23,148 nt of DNA. It comes from a virus. Positions 15,700 to 21,879 of this stretch are shown here, in pieces; positions within the stretch are counted from its first letter, which is position 1; each line of letters opens with the position of its first letter. Made by a program: the position numbers and the translations under genes. The notes beneath the pieces were generated by a model that ran no database searches, was not told where the DNA came from, and saw only the letters and a program-made list of their open reading frames with translations. The stretch spans positions 1 to 23,148 of IMG/VR virus record IMGVR_UViG_3300034104_000588. One strand, given 5' to 3'.

Positions 15700-16119
15700 C
15701 TACACTAGTTTGATCAAAGCAAATGTTGGGTTATCTGCCGGAAGGTCCAACACAAAATTCTCATTGACCGTTGTTTGGTTCATCCCAAAATTCAATACAA
15801 ACATCGCCTTATTGGCTTTGCTACTGTTGTAAATCAATGCTCCCGCCGTTGTAAACGATGTCCCCGCCCATGTAGGATTGTCAAAGCTTACGTAAGCAAT
15901 CCCATTGCCTTGGTTCACCGTCACATTCGTCAGCGTCAGGCCCCCTGCTGTATACCCCGTCCCAGATACCTCATTGGTCGTTGAATACACGGTAGTATCC
16001 GGACCGAGCGTCGCCAAACTCGTATACAAGGCAATCTTTAATACATCCGTATCAAGGTCGTGTTCGCCCAACAGCAGTTGCCGCTTGAAACTTGTCGTCC
16101 ATGTTTGCGTGATTGCCAT
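15700..16119 (-). CDS. Conserved phage protein, probable minor structural (139 aa)
   Basis: The ATG shares one base with the stop of the adaptor gene (TAATG), and the ribosome site is weak (GGTGAA), so translation probably depends on the upstream gene. The sequence opens Met-Ala-Ile-Thr-Gln-Thr-Trp-Thr-Thr-Ser-Phe-Lys, continues with Leu-Lys-Ile-Ala-Leu-Tyr-Thr, and is otherwise Thr/Asn/Gly-rich beta-type sequence with no Cys. I recall this family as common and unannotated in aquatic phages, usually next to the same 191-aa neighbour. A tail-completion or decoration role is inference. Confidence 0.72.
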   Translation of the reverse strand: MAITQTWTTSFKRQLLLGEHDLDTDVLKIALYTSLATLGPDTTVYSTTNEVSGTGYTAGGLTLTNVTVNQGNGIAYVSFDNPTWAGTSFTTAGALIYNSSKANKAMFVLNFGMNQTTVNENFVLDLPADNPTFALIKLV

Positions 16120-16769
16120 TAATTCACCGGATACTTGATTTGACCATCACGATACGTATCACCACGCTGCTTGCCATCACCAAGCTGCTTCAGTAGTGCC
16201 AACGCTTCCTTATACTTCCCGTCATACAGCGCCATTAAATCAGGCTCCCCCTTCATAAAGGTGTACGCCTCTACCAAGCTTCCATACAACAGCGCTGAAT
16301 CAAAATTGTCGCCTAACCACGTATTGTCTGCCGTTACTATCGATTCTGGATAATAGTAATAATGCAGTTCAACATCGTAAGATTGATCTGGCGTAGGCCC
16401 TAAAATCAAAGACAACTCTGTCGCAAGATTGGTCACTGGACCAAAAATACCGTAATACTTGGGGATAGCCTCGTAGCTTCCTGAAGGAAAAACTTCACGA
16501 ATGAAGTTCACATCCTTGTTCAACAAATATATGTAATCATTGTTGTCATCAATAACCGCCAGCGAATACACCGACAAAAAATCATTAGGTGTAGTCAAAT
16601 ACTTGTTGCCCGCTGTCAGATTGCCTTCCACATTCTTACGAAGGTTGGCTAACTGAACGGTGTTGTAAATGCGCTGCTCCGCCTGACGAACAATTGTGTC
16701 AAGTTGTGTGGAGGAGAACTCGTTCTCCGTGTACTCTTGAATAGCGTCGGTCAGTTCTGTGTAGTTCAT
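16119..16769 (-). CDS. SU10-type phage adaptor protein (head-tail connector)
   Basis: I chose the ATG at 16769, which overlaps the zinc-ribbon stop as ATGA; the open frame reaching 16877 would lie inside that gene. The 216-residue product begins Met-Asn-Tyr-Thr-Glu-Leu, followed by helix Ile-Val-Arg-Gln-Ala-Glu-Gln-Arg-Ile-Tyr-Asn at about 26-36. Further on are Tyr-Leu-Thr-Thr-Pro-Asn-Asp-Phe-Leu-Ser-Val-Tyr, then Leu-His-Tyr-Tyr-Tyr-Tyr-Pro-Glu, and a C-terminal helical part with Met-Lys-Gly-Glu-Pro-Asp. This agrees with what I know as the phage adaptor family named after phage SU10, which forms the ring between portal and tail. Its place right after the gp4-like gene supports a neck role. 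Confidence 0.78.
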   Translation of the reverse strand: MNYTELTDAIQEYTENEFSSTQLDTIVRQAEQRIYNTVQLANLRKNVEGNLTAGNKYLTTPNDFLSVYSLAVIDDNNDYIYLLNKDVNFIREVFPSGSYEAIPKYYGIFGPVTNLATELSLILGPTPDQSYDVELHYYYYPESIVTADNTWLGDNFDSALLYGSLVEAYTFMKGEPDLMALYDGKYKEALALLKQLGDGKQRGDTYRDGQIKYPVN

Positions 16770-17098
16770 GATATGACCACCGTTACATTGTTCAAAACAC
16801 CCGCTGCCGTTAATGGCTTTGCTACTGGAGCAGGCTGCATTCCTACTGATGCAATTGTAGAATCCCCACCCTGCCAAACCGATACCCTGACTGTAGAAAT
16901 CACATCTGGGCGCGGCTCATACACAGCAATCGGCTCATTAATCCCACGCTTTGGCTCAAGTTGTGGGTGCTTTGGTTCATAGCACTCCTGACAAACCTTG
17001 AACCCCGTCCATTCCTTCTTCAAATCTTTCAGCATGAACCGCTGACCGCACCGATCACATATGGCTAACGAGTATTTGCCTGTTGCATACCCCGCCAT
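16766..17098 (-). CDS. Small zinc-ribbon phage protein (110 aa)
   Basis: Residues 1-50 contain two Cys pairs, C14-x-x-C17 and C36-x-x-C39, 18 residues apart, the layout of a zinc ribbon. The rest (about 50-110) is a flexible Pro/Val-rich tail without recognised motifs. The gene starts one base after the gp4-like stop and its own stop overlaps the adaptor ATG (ATGA), so it is embedded in the neck operon. I recall similar short proteins at this spot in other uncultured phages. It might bind DNA or stabilise the portal-adaptor joint; neither is shown. Zinc binding is inferred from Cys spacing only. Confidence 0.75.
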   Translation of the reverse strand: MAGYATGKYSLAICDRCGQRFMLKDLKKEWTGFKVCQECYEPKHPQLEPKRGINEPIAVYEPRPDVISTVRVSVWQGGDSTIASVGMQPAPVAKPLTAAGVLNNVTVVIS

Positions 17099-17099
17099 A

Positions 17100-17771
17100 T
17101 CAATATCCTATGTCAGGCGTTAAATACACACTAGCAATATCTCGATCTTCCTGCGCCGCACGGGCAAATTCTTCCTCGTACAACTGCTTCAACATTACTG
17201 TTCTGTCTGGCGCTTTTTTCAATGACAAGTAATACGCCAATCCTGCCGCTAAGCAAGGCAAAAAGCGGAACACGATGTCTGCGGTATTGGTATATGCCCC
17301 AACGTCTTGAATACGTCGAACAGCATAGTATCGAAAGATGTACGGTTCCGAATTATCCGGAGCAGGATAAACAAAAAGTTTTGCACTGCTTGTACGCTGG
17401 ACGTAATACTGCGCAGGACGCGCTTGCGTATTCTTATCAGGCAAATGCAGGTATTCGTTCTGGCTGATGCGGTCAATCGTAATGTCTTGCTGCGTCTGAC
17501 CAGACCCCGTACGAATTACTGCAGACAATACATTGACCGTATCGGAAGGCAGCGTATATTCAGCCTGACCAAATACCATAGACACCTGACGCTGCTCAAT
17601 CGTCCACAGATTAAGCCCACGATTCGCCCACTCCAGAAACAACAAGTTTAAAGACCGACGAGCGGTCTTCATATCGTAGCCGTCGCGGTTTTCTAACCCG
17701 CAACGCTCATACGCCTCTTCAATTAGATCATCAAACTCTAAATTGAAGGTGGTTGTTCCGGAGGTTGCCAT
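17100..17771 (-). CDS. P22 gp4-like head completion/connector protein (223 aa)
   Basis: The ATG directly follows the previous stop, with AAGGA six bases upstream. Residues about 11-55 contain Asp-Asp-Leu-Ile-Glu-Glu-Ala-Tyr-Glu-Arg-Cys-Gly and then Thr-Ala-Arg-Arg-Ser-Leu-Asn-Leu-Leu-Phe-Leu-Glu-Trp-Ala-Asn-Arg-Gly-Leu. I recall this as the signature of the P22 tail accessory factor gp4 family in aquatic phages. The middle is beta-type and the last 60 residues are helical. In P22, gp4 binds the portal ring after packaging and holds the DNA in. The nearby SU10-type adaptor and nozzle-like genes agree with that role. The length is somewhat above P22 gp4. Confidence 0.78.
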   Translation of the reverse strand: MATSGTTTFNLEFDDLIEEAYERCGLENRDGYDMKTARRSLNLLFLEWANRGLNLWTIEQRQVSMVFGQAEYTLPSDTVNVLSAVIRTGSGQTQQDITIDRISQNEYLHLPDKNTQARPAQYYVQRTSSAKLFVYPAPDNSEPYIFRYYAVRRIQDVGAYTNTADIVFRFLPCLAAGLAYYLSLKKAPDRTVMLKQLYEEEFARAAQEDRDIASVYLTPDIGY

Positions 17772-18104
17772 TTAGCATCCTTTTTTCTTGGCCATGCCGC
17801 CCGAAGCATACTTAGTACCCTTCGAACCACCAAACCTACTCTGATTCAGCCCAGCTTTTCCGCTGTGCTTGACGTTAGGTGTGCGCACTTCTTTAATCAT
17901 CTTGCCGATGTCTGGGTCTCTACGACTAGGCGTAACCGCATCACCTACACGATTAATGCTGCCACCTTTGCCAAAAGTCATACCTTTACTGGTCTTACTG
18001 AACTTCTTCGCCACTTTGACAGGGATGCCTACTTTTTTCGCAAAAGCTGGACTATGCGCTGCCGCATCCATCAACTTCTTCTGTTTTGCGCTTTTAGCTG
18101 GCAT
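17772..18104 (-). CDS. Small basic protein with C-terminal Cys and GG-motif (110 aa)
   Basis: The ATG overlaps the end of the preceding gene by 11 bases. Residues 1-36 (Met-Pro-Ala-Lys-Ser-Ala-Lys-Gln-Lys-Lys, then His-Ser-Pro-Ala-Phe-Ala-Lys-Lys-Val-Gly-Ile-Pro) resemble the N-terminus of many small phage proteins I recall, function unknown. The middle is Gly/Lys/Arg-rich with Phe-Gly-Lys-Gly-Gly at 44-48. The end has Tyr-Ala-Ser-Gly-Gly-Met-Ala (99-105) and closes Lys-Lys-Lys-Gly-Cys. It has no acidic patch and a strong positive charge, so nucleic-acid contact is plausible. It is one of three Cys-ended proteins in this cluster. Confidence 0.72.
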   Translation of the reverse strand: MPAKSAKQKKLMDAAAHSPAFAKKVGIPVKVAKKFSKTSKGMTFGKGGSINRVGDAVTPSRRDPDIGKMIKEVRTPNVKHSGKAGLNQSRFGGSKGTKYASGGMAKKKGC

Positions 18105-18336
18105 TTTTGGTTTCCATCAATCGGTCAAGTTTCGATTCCAATCTATCTAACCGGTCCAAAACACGGTTGATATCCGTATGGACCTGATCCCTTGTCACAT
18201 ACTCTTTAGCCATCTCTTCACGAGTGCGATTGATCAACACCTGTAGGCGATGAACTTCGGCCGACTTTTCTTTCAGAATCCACCCAATCAAGCCAAGGGA
18301 AACTGAAAGCACCGTATTCCATACCATGACTTCCAT
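18094..18336 (-). CDS. Membrane-anchored coiled-coil protein, possible holin-like (80 aa)
   Basis: Residues about 5-22 (Val-Trp-Asn-Thr-Val-Leu-Ser-Val-Ser-Leu-Gly-Leu-Ile-Gly-Trp-Ile-Leu) form one hydrophobic segment. The rest is a charged heptad helix, ending with repeated Leu-Asp-Arg-Leu. This one-TM plus coiled-coil layout is shared with XhlA/BhlA-type phage lysis proteins and with unrelated small phage membrane proteins. The ATG follows the previous stop by one base. No endolysin is seen nearby, so a lysis role is only a possibility; a membrane or virion-entry accessory is another. Confidence 0.68.
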   Translation of the reverse strand: MEVMVWNTVLSVSLGLIGWILKEKSAEVHRLQVLINRTREEMAKEYVTRDQVHTDINRVLDRLDRLESKLDRLMETKNAS

Positions 18337-18337
18337 C

Positions 18338-18625
18338 TCAGCACTTCCACCGTTTTCTAGCCTGTCGCAACCGACTATTTGCGTCTGCTGCAGCCTTTGG
18401 GAATTTCTTCATCTGACCTTCACTACGAGCGCAATAGGACTTCCTTCGAGCCGCACGAGCGGCTGAAGGCTTGTCCTCTGTAACTGCCGTCTGCAACTTA
18501 CTGCCGGGGTTGGCACGACGGTAAGCAGATACTCCCTGCTTTGTCATCCCCGCCCCGGACTTAGTCGGGCGAAAATTGCCCGACTTGACCGAAGTTGCAA
18601 TCGGCTTTTCGCTTTTGCGAGGCAT
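18338..18625 (-). CDS. Small basic DUF6321-like phage protein ending in Cys (95 aa)
   Basis: The sequence is rich in Lys, Arg, Ala and Ser. Key segments are Gly-Val-Ser-Ala-Tyr-Arg-Arg-Ala-Asn-Pro-Gly-Ser-Lys-Leu (about 31-44), Arg-Arg-Lys-Ser-Tyr-Cys-Ala-Arg-Ser-Glu-Gly-Gln-Met-Lys (about 61-74), and a closing Arg-Lys-Arg-Trp-Lys-Cys. This matches the pattern I know as DUF6321, found in cyanophages and other marine phages: Pro-Gly-Ser-Lys-Leu, Arg-Lys-Ser-Phe/Tyr-Cys-Ala-Arg, and a final Trp-x-Cys. Its function is unknown. Cys occurs twice: the inner Cys-Ala-Arg and the last residue. The gene is packed 3 bases after its upstream neighbour. Confidence 0.78.
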   Translation of the reverse strand: MPRKSEKPIATSVKSGNFRPTKSGAGMTKQGVSAYRRANPGSKLQTAVTEDKPSAARAARRKSYCARSEGQMKKFPKAAADANSRLRQARKRWKC

Positions 18626-18628
18626 AAA

Positions 18629-18913
18629 TTAGCAGATACGGGTCTTCTTGCCACGCGCAGCGCCATTGCCACGCGATTCAACCATCTGAACCATGCCGCC
18701 GTCCTTGTAACCCATGGCCATCTTCTTGCGAGGGCTGACCATGCCGCCTGCGGCATAACCCATCATCCCGCCACCCATTTTTTTCACAGGCATCGAGTCC
18801 ATCGACAACATGTCGTCGCCAGCCATGCCTTTTTTGGTGGACTTGGCCAATTTCATGCCCTTGTCCATGCTCATACCGGATTTTTTCCGGCGCTTGTTCA
18901 TTTTCATCATCAT
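18629..18913 (-). CDS. Met/Lys/Gly-rich small protein with two GG-motifs and C-terminal Cys (94 aa)
   Basis: AAGGA lies seven bases before the first of three consecutive ATGs, so I take 18913 as the start. Nineteen of 94 residues are Met, which is extreme, and Lys/Arg are also abundant. Residues 53-59 and 69-75 carry Tyr-x-x-Gly-Gly-Met-Val, 16 residues apart; the last residue is Cys after Lys-Lys-Thr-Arg-Ile. I recall short phage proteins with repeated Tyr-Ala-x-Gly-Gly-Met-Val, all of unknown function. It looks largely disordered. A DNA-binding or virion-internal role is guesswork. Confidence 0.7.
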   Translation of the reverse strand: MMMKMNKRRKKSGMSMDKGMKLAKSTKKGMAGDDMLSMDSMPVKKMGGGMMGYAAGGMVSPRKKMAMGYKDGGMVQMVESRGNGAARGKKTRIC

Positions 18914-18924
18914 GATTTGATCCT

Positions 18925-19203
18925 TTATGCCCAGAAGAATGTTGCCGAAATGACAGTCGTAAGATCAGCGTATGCCCCGTTTTTAAACAAAATACCGTCC
19001 TCCGGTAGTGACATATAAATGGCACTACTGCCCGCAGGAACGTCTATTCTGTAAAGAACAGTGCCCGCGTTACCATCGGTAATCGACACAGAACCTACCC
19101 CTGCATCAGGAGAGACATAGACCGCCTTAATACGGGTGCGGCCAGTAAAAATGGCCCCATCCGTCGTGCGGTAGGTACTCTGTAAATCGCTCATGTATCC
19201 CAT
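18925..19203 (-). CDS. Small conserved phage protein, probable virion accessory (92 aa)
   Basis: AGGAGG sits six bases before the ATG at 19203, which decides this start over the Met three codons later. The sequence is beta-type throughout: Ala-Val-Tyr-Val-Ser, Thr-Val-Leu-Tyr-Arg-Ile-Asp-Val-Pro-Ala-Gly-Ser, Leu-Pro-Glu-Asp-Gly-Ile-Leu-Phe, and a final Phe-Phe-Trp-Ala. I recall this small-barrel pattern from many uncultured phages beside capsid genes. It could be a head decoration or fibre-base protein. Nothing enzymatic is seen. Confidence 0.7.
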   Translation of the reverse strand: MGYMSDLQSTYRTTDGAIFTGRTRIKAVYVSPDAGVGSVSITDGNAGTVLYRIDVPAGSSAIYMSLPEDGILFKNGAYADLTTVISATFFWA

Positions 19204-19215
19204 GGCGACCTCCTA

Positions 19216-19707
19216 TTAGACTGGCGTGGCGACAGTGGTGCCGTCAGATGCCCGCCATACGGAACCTGCGGTTGATCCAGAGGCAGTAAAAATCAAACCG
19301 GATGCCAAAACAACAACCATCTTGCCGGTGTACTTACCGGTGGTGTTAATTGCGTTTCCAATGGCTTCTAGGTTTGCAACTGTGTCTGCGGTAAGCGCAA
19401 GGTTTCCGCCTAGCGTAACAGTGCCGGAACCAGTAATAGGGCCACCGGTCAAGGTAAGACCATTTACAGTACCTGCAGTACTAACTTGAGTAACCGTGCC
19501 GGTACCACCAGCCGAAGCCCATGACAGTACGCCAGAGCCGTCAGTCGTCAGTTGCTGGCCATTGGTGCCATCGTTAGGAGGGAGCGTAAGAACATAGTCT
19601 GCCGCCAATGCCGCAGGGGCCTTGATGGTGATGCCTTTGTCGTTGTCGCTTAATTGAAGAAAACCGTTGTCCGACGCTACCGGACCAGAAAAGGTAGTAC
19701 GTGCCAT
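19216..19707 (-). CDS. Fibre-like structural protein (163 aa)
   Basis: The protein opens Met-Ala-Arg-Thr-Thr-Phe-Ser-Gly-Pro-Val-Ala-Ser-Asp-Asn-Gly-Phe, an N-terminus I recall in many aquatic-phage head or fibre accessory proteins. Residues about 24-46 include Ala-Ala-Asp-Tyr-Val-Leu-Thr-Leu-Pro-Pro-Asn-Asp-Gly. Residues about 69-105 are Gly/Thr/Val-rich (Gly-Thr-Val-Thr-Gln-Val-Ser-Thr), the short-strand pattern of tail and head fibres. It is the first gene after the capsid terminator and has GAGG upstream of the ATG. It lacks a C-terminal chaperone domain, so a short fibre or capsid fibre is more likely than a full receptor-binding fibre. Confidence 0.72.
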   Translation of the reverse strand: MARTTFSGPVASDNGFLQLSDNDKGITIKAPAALAADYVLTLPPNDGTNGQQLTTDGSGVLSWASAGGTGTVTQVSTAGTVNGLTLTGGPITGSGTVTLGGNLALTADTVANLEAIGNAINTTGKYTGKMVVVLASGLIFTASGSTAGSVWRASDGTTVATPV

Positions 19708-19733
19708 GTTGATATCCTCACATGCGAGTTAAA

Positions 19734-19776
19734 GCGTATCTGTCTGCATGTCGTCAGCCGGGGCTGTCAGATACGC
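19734..19776 (-). promoter_or_regulatory. Inverted repeat in the leader between terminator and second structural block
   Basis: Nine-base perfect arms (19734-19742 and 19768-19776, GCGTATCTG and its complement) enclose a smaller 4-bp hairpin at 19755-19766 (CAGC/GCTG). The structure lies between the capsid terminator and the ATG at 19707. No T-run follows, so it is not a second terminator of the usual kind. It could be a leader RNA fold or a protein-binding palindrome. I could not identify a convincing promoter in the gap. Confidence 0.5.
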
Positions 19777-19814
19777 CGGAAAATCCCGGAATACGTGCAA
19801 TATACACTATTGCC

Positions 19815-19848
19815 AATAAAAGAAAAGGGGCCAATCGGCCCCTTTTCT
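19815..19848 (-). terminator. Strong intrinsic terminator after the major capsid gene
   Basis: A perfect 12-bp stem (19821-19832 with 19837-19848) closes a 4-base loop, and on the minus strand it is followed by TTTATT. The stem is GC-rich at the top and A/T at the base, the classic intrinsic form. It begins 11 bases after the capsid stop codon. It should reduce read-through into the fibre and neck genes, keeping capsid mRNA high. Confidence 0.93.
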
Positions 19849-19859
19849 CGTTCCCCTAA

Positions 19860-20783
19860 TTAGGCTGGGGTATAGCCTTCCGAACCCCAAATTGCACGTG
19901 GGTCTGACCAGCCGAAAGAATATCGCTCTCGCGCTTTGTACCTAACATTACCTGTATCGAAGTCGCCTTCGAAGGCAGTTTTAATGTCAGAACGCTGGAA
20001 CATCTTCAGGCCGTTCGGGGCATCGGTCATGAGGAACCATGCGTCCGGATCGGTCAGGAAGTGGTTCACGAAGTAACCTTCGGGGACCATGCCCATCGAT
20101 TTGATGGCGTTGATGTCGTTGTCTGCGGTTTCGGTGCGCAGGGTCGATTTCATCAGGCGCTCTGCGGTAAATTGCAGTTCCTTCGGAATGATCATGCGGC
20201 GAACCGACAGAGCGACCTTCAGGCCACGTTCGTCAGTGAAACCTGCAACATCAATGATGCCCTGTTCCAGCGAGGTCTCATTGAGGTCAGCAGGGGTGGT
20301 TGGCACGTTGCTGAAGTTAGGACCAAGAGCGGTTGGGTGGTTAGCGTTACACAGAGAAACGCCGTCACCGCCGTTGTATGGGCCAGTGGTGTTGAACGCA
20401 TTGTTCAGCACCGAAGCTGCCTTCACCTGCTTGGTGTAGGACATCGAACGAGCCAGTGCCTTGGTGTAACGCGATGCCAGACGGTCATAGAGGTTATCCT
20501 CGATGGCCTCTTCAGTCAGCGCGAACGCCAGTGCAACGGTCTCATGCGTGTAGCGGGCGGTGAACGATTCCTGTGCGGAGTCGTAATTCACGCCAGCACC
20601 TTCGTTTTTCGTCGGTGCCTCACCAAAGCCGGTCAGCATAACTTCTTCTTCAAACGCACGATCCGACGACTCAATCGAAAAAATCGCTTCGTGCTCATTT
20701 TCGTAGCGCTTGTACTCCATCCCGAACAGAGCGTTCAGGCCGGGTTCTAGCTCTTTTACGAGTTGCGAACGGGAAATAGCCAT
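19860..20783 (-). CDS. Major capsid protein (Mu gpT-like, HK97 fold)
   Basis: The 307-residue protein starts Met-Ala-Ile-Ser-Arg-Ser-Gln-Leu-Val-Lys-Glu-Leu-Glu-Pro-Gly-Leu-Asn-Ala-Leu-Phe. It has a Glu-rich stretch near 40-50, an Ala-Arg-Tyr-Thr-His-Glu-Thr-Val block near 75-82, and Asn-Ala-Asn-His-Pro-Thr at about 145-150. It then has a helical region with Ala-Leu-Ser-Val-Arg-Arg-Met-Ile-Ile-Pro-Lys-Glu-Leu and a C-terminal strand set ending Trp-Gly-Ser-Glu-Gly-Tyr. This agrees with the Mu gpT-type major head subunits seen in many phages. It follows scaffold and decoration genes and is followed by a strong terminator, the usual arrangement. I see no fused protease; a separate protease may lie outside the window or be absent. 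Confidence 0.9.
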   Translation of the reverse strand: MAISRSQLVKELEPGLNALFGMEYKRYENEHEAIFSIESSDRAFEEEVMLTGFGEAPTKNEGAGVNYDSAQESFTARYTHETVALAFALTEEAIEDNLYDRLASRYTKALARSMSYTKQVKAASVLNNAFNTTGPYNGGDGVSLCNANHPTALGPNFSNVPTTPADLNETSLEQGIIDVAGFTDERGLKVALSVRRMIIPKELQFTAERLMKSTLRTETADNDINAIKSMGMVPEGYFVNHFLTDPDAWFLMTDAPNGLKMFQRSDIKTAFEGDFDTGNVRYKARERYSFGWSDPRAIWGSEGYTPA

Positions 20784-20796
20784 GATTTAGCTCCTA

Positions 20797-21378
20797 TTAG
20801 GTCAGGCCAGCAACACCGATGCTGCCGTATTGATGCGCATTGATCTTTACGACAACCTGAGTGAAGTTTTCACCCAAAGAATTGTTTGGAATGTTATACA
20901 GACCAACAATCTTTAGGACCAAGGTATTAGTGGTAAGGATGGAAGAGGAATCGAGTTCCATGCCAGAAACACCGTTTACTGTGCTACCTGCAGTGTAAGC
21001 AACAGCAGCGTTCTGGCCAATATCCGCCTGAACCACATCTTCATCAGCTTGGATAATGAATAGCTGATTAGGGTCATCCAACACTTCAGCGATAATCTGA
21101 CCTGTTGTGATGTTCACCGAACCGGGGTAGTAATTACTCCAAGTTGGCTTACCAGAGGTTGGATCGATATAGCTGCAACCGTTAAATACGCCAACAGCCG
21201 TGGCATGAGTGCCACTGACATATCTAACAAGGTAGCCGCCAACGAGGGTAACTAGGTCACCCTGAAAAATAGCGCCCGACTGGTTGTCCGCGATGATGTA
21301 GCCATACTGCTTCTGTGCACCAGTAGCAGAGAGGTTACCCATTGGGCGGAGACCATAGGCTTTATCTACGTTTGCCAT
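20797..21378 (-). CDS. Capsid decoration-like structural protein (193 aa)
   Basis: AGGAG lies six bases before the ATG. The product starts Met-Ala-Asn-Val-Asp-Lys-Ala-Tyr-Gly-Leu-Arg-Pro, an opening I recall as common in aquatic phages for a protein encoded directly upstream of the major capsid gene. Further segments are Gly-Asp-Leu-Val-Thr-Leu-Val (about 41-47), Gly-Val-Phe-Asn-Gly-Cys (about 63-68) and a Gln-Ala-Asp-Glu-Asp-Val-Val block (about 109-115). It is beta-type with no helix-rich part, as in trimeric decoration proteins. A high-copy virion role is likely from position and strong ribosome site. Confidence 0.78.
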   Translation of the reverse strand: MANVDKAYGLRPMGNLSATGAQKQYGYIIADNQSGAIFQGDLVTLVGGYLVRYVSGTHATAVGVFNGCSYIDPTSGKPTWSNYYPGSVNITTGQIIAEVLDDPNQLFIIQADEDVVQADIGQNAAVAYTAGSTVNGVSGMELDSSSILTTNTLVLKIVGLYNIPNNSLGENFTQVVVKINAHQYGSIGVAGLT

Positions 21379-21405
21379 GAATAGCTCCTAAAGGGTTATG
21401 TAGTC

Positions 21406-21876
21406 TTAACGACTACCGAAGGTAGTGCGAGAACTCCTTTCGGGGTTCTGGATACGCATTGTCGAGTGAGCGTTTTCACGCATCAACTCATTGTCCACCG
21501 CATGAATCTGATCCCGCGCCTTACCGGTATAGTGCGCATTGCGTTCCGCCAAAGTCTCATCTGGAATACGGGCAAGCAAAAGGCCACCAACAGCTACCAC
21601 ACCAGCATGCTTACCATCTTCGATGGTAGGCAAGGTGTTGCGGTACTCTTCTGGCAGTTCCTCGTTACGCACCAGTTCATAGCCCTCGCGAAGACGGCCA
21701 TAAACGTGCTGCTTGTCCTCAAAACCATTGATCTCCGAACGAATCCAGCGATGCTGAAATCCTTTAGGGGCAGGGGGTGCGTCCAAACGTGATGGAGGAG
21801 TCCAAGGCTTGCGACGAGCCTCCTTTTCCCGTGAATTACGGGGAGCGCGGTCGATAGTCATTTTCTCTTGGGTCAT
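21406..21876 (-). CDS. Conserved phage protein of unknown function between scaffold and decoration genes (156 aa)
   Basis: AAGGAG lies before the ATG at 21876, overlapping the scaffold stop region. The first 35 residues are very charged and Pro-rich (Arg-Lys-Pro-Trp-Thr-Pro-Pro). Residues about 40-80 hold Phe-Gln-His-Arg-Trp-Ile-Arg and Gly-Tyr-Glu-Leu-Val. Residues about 90-105 are a hydrophobic Gly/Val/Leu strand set (Gly-Gly-Leu-Leu-Leu-Ala-Arg-Ile-Pro), and the end is Arg/Asn-rich. I recall homologues at the same position in uncultured phages, without function. A capsid assembly or DNA-contact role is possible. It is not a recognisable protease. Confidence 0.7.
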   Translation of the reverse strand: MTQEKMTIDRAPRNSREKEARRKPWTPPSRLDAPPAPKGFQHRWIRSEINGFEDKQHVYGRLREGYELVRNEELPEEYRNTLPTIEDGKHAGVVAVGGLLLARIPDETLAERNAHYTGKARDQIHAVDNELMRENAHSTMRIQNPERSSRTTFGSR

Positions 21877-21879
21877 TTC

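Noticed and set aside
16770-16877. N-terminal extension of the adaptor frame
   Set aside because: It lies inside the zinc-ribbon gene in another frame; the ATG overlapping the upstream stop gives the known family N-terminus.
18094-18336. Assigning the one-TM coiled-coil protein as a definite holin
   Set aside because: No endolysin or second lysis gene is present, and this layout occurs in several unrelated small phage proteins.
20061-20750. 229-aa open frame on the plus strand
   Set aside because: It is antisense to the major capsid gene, has no homology I recognise, and its composition is what the reverse strand of that gene would give.
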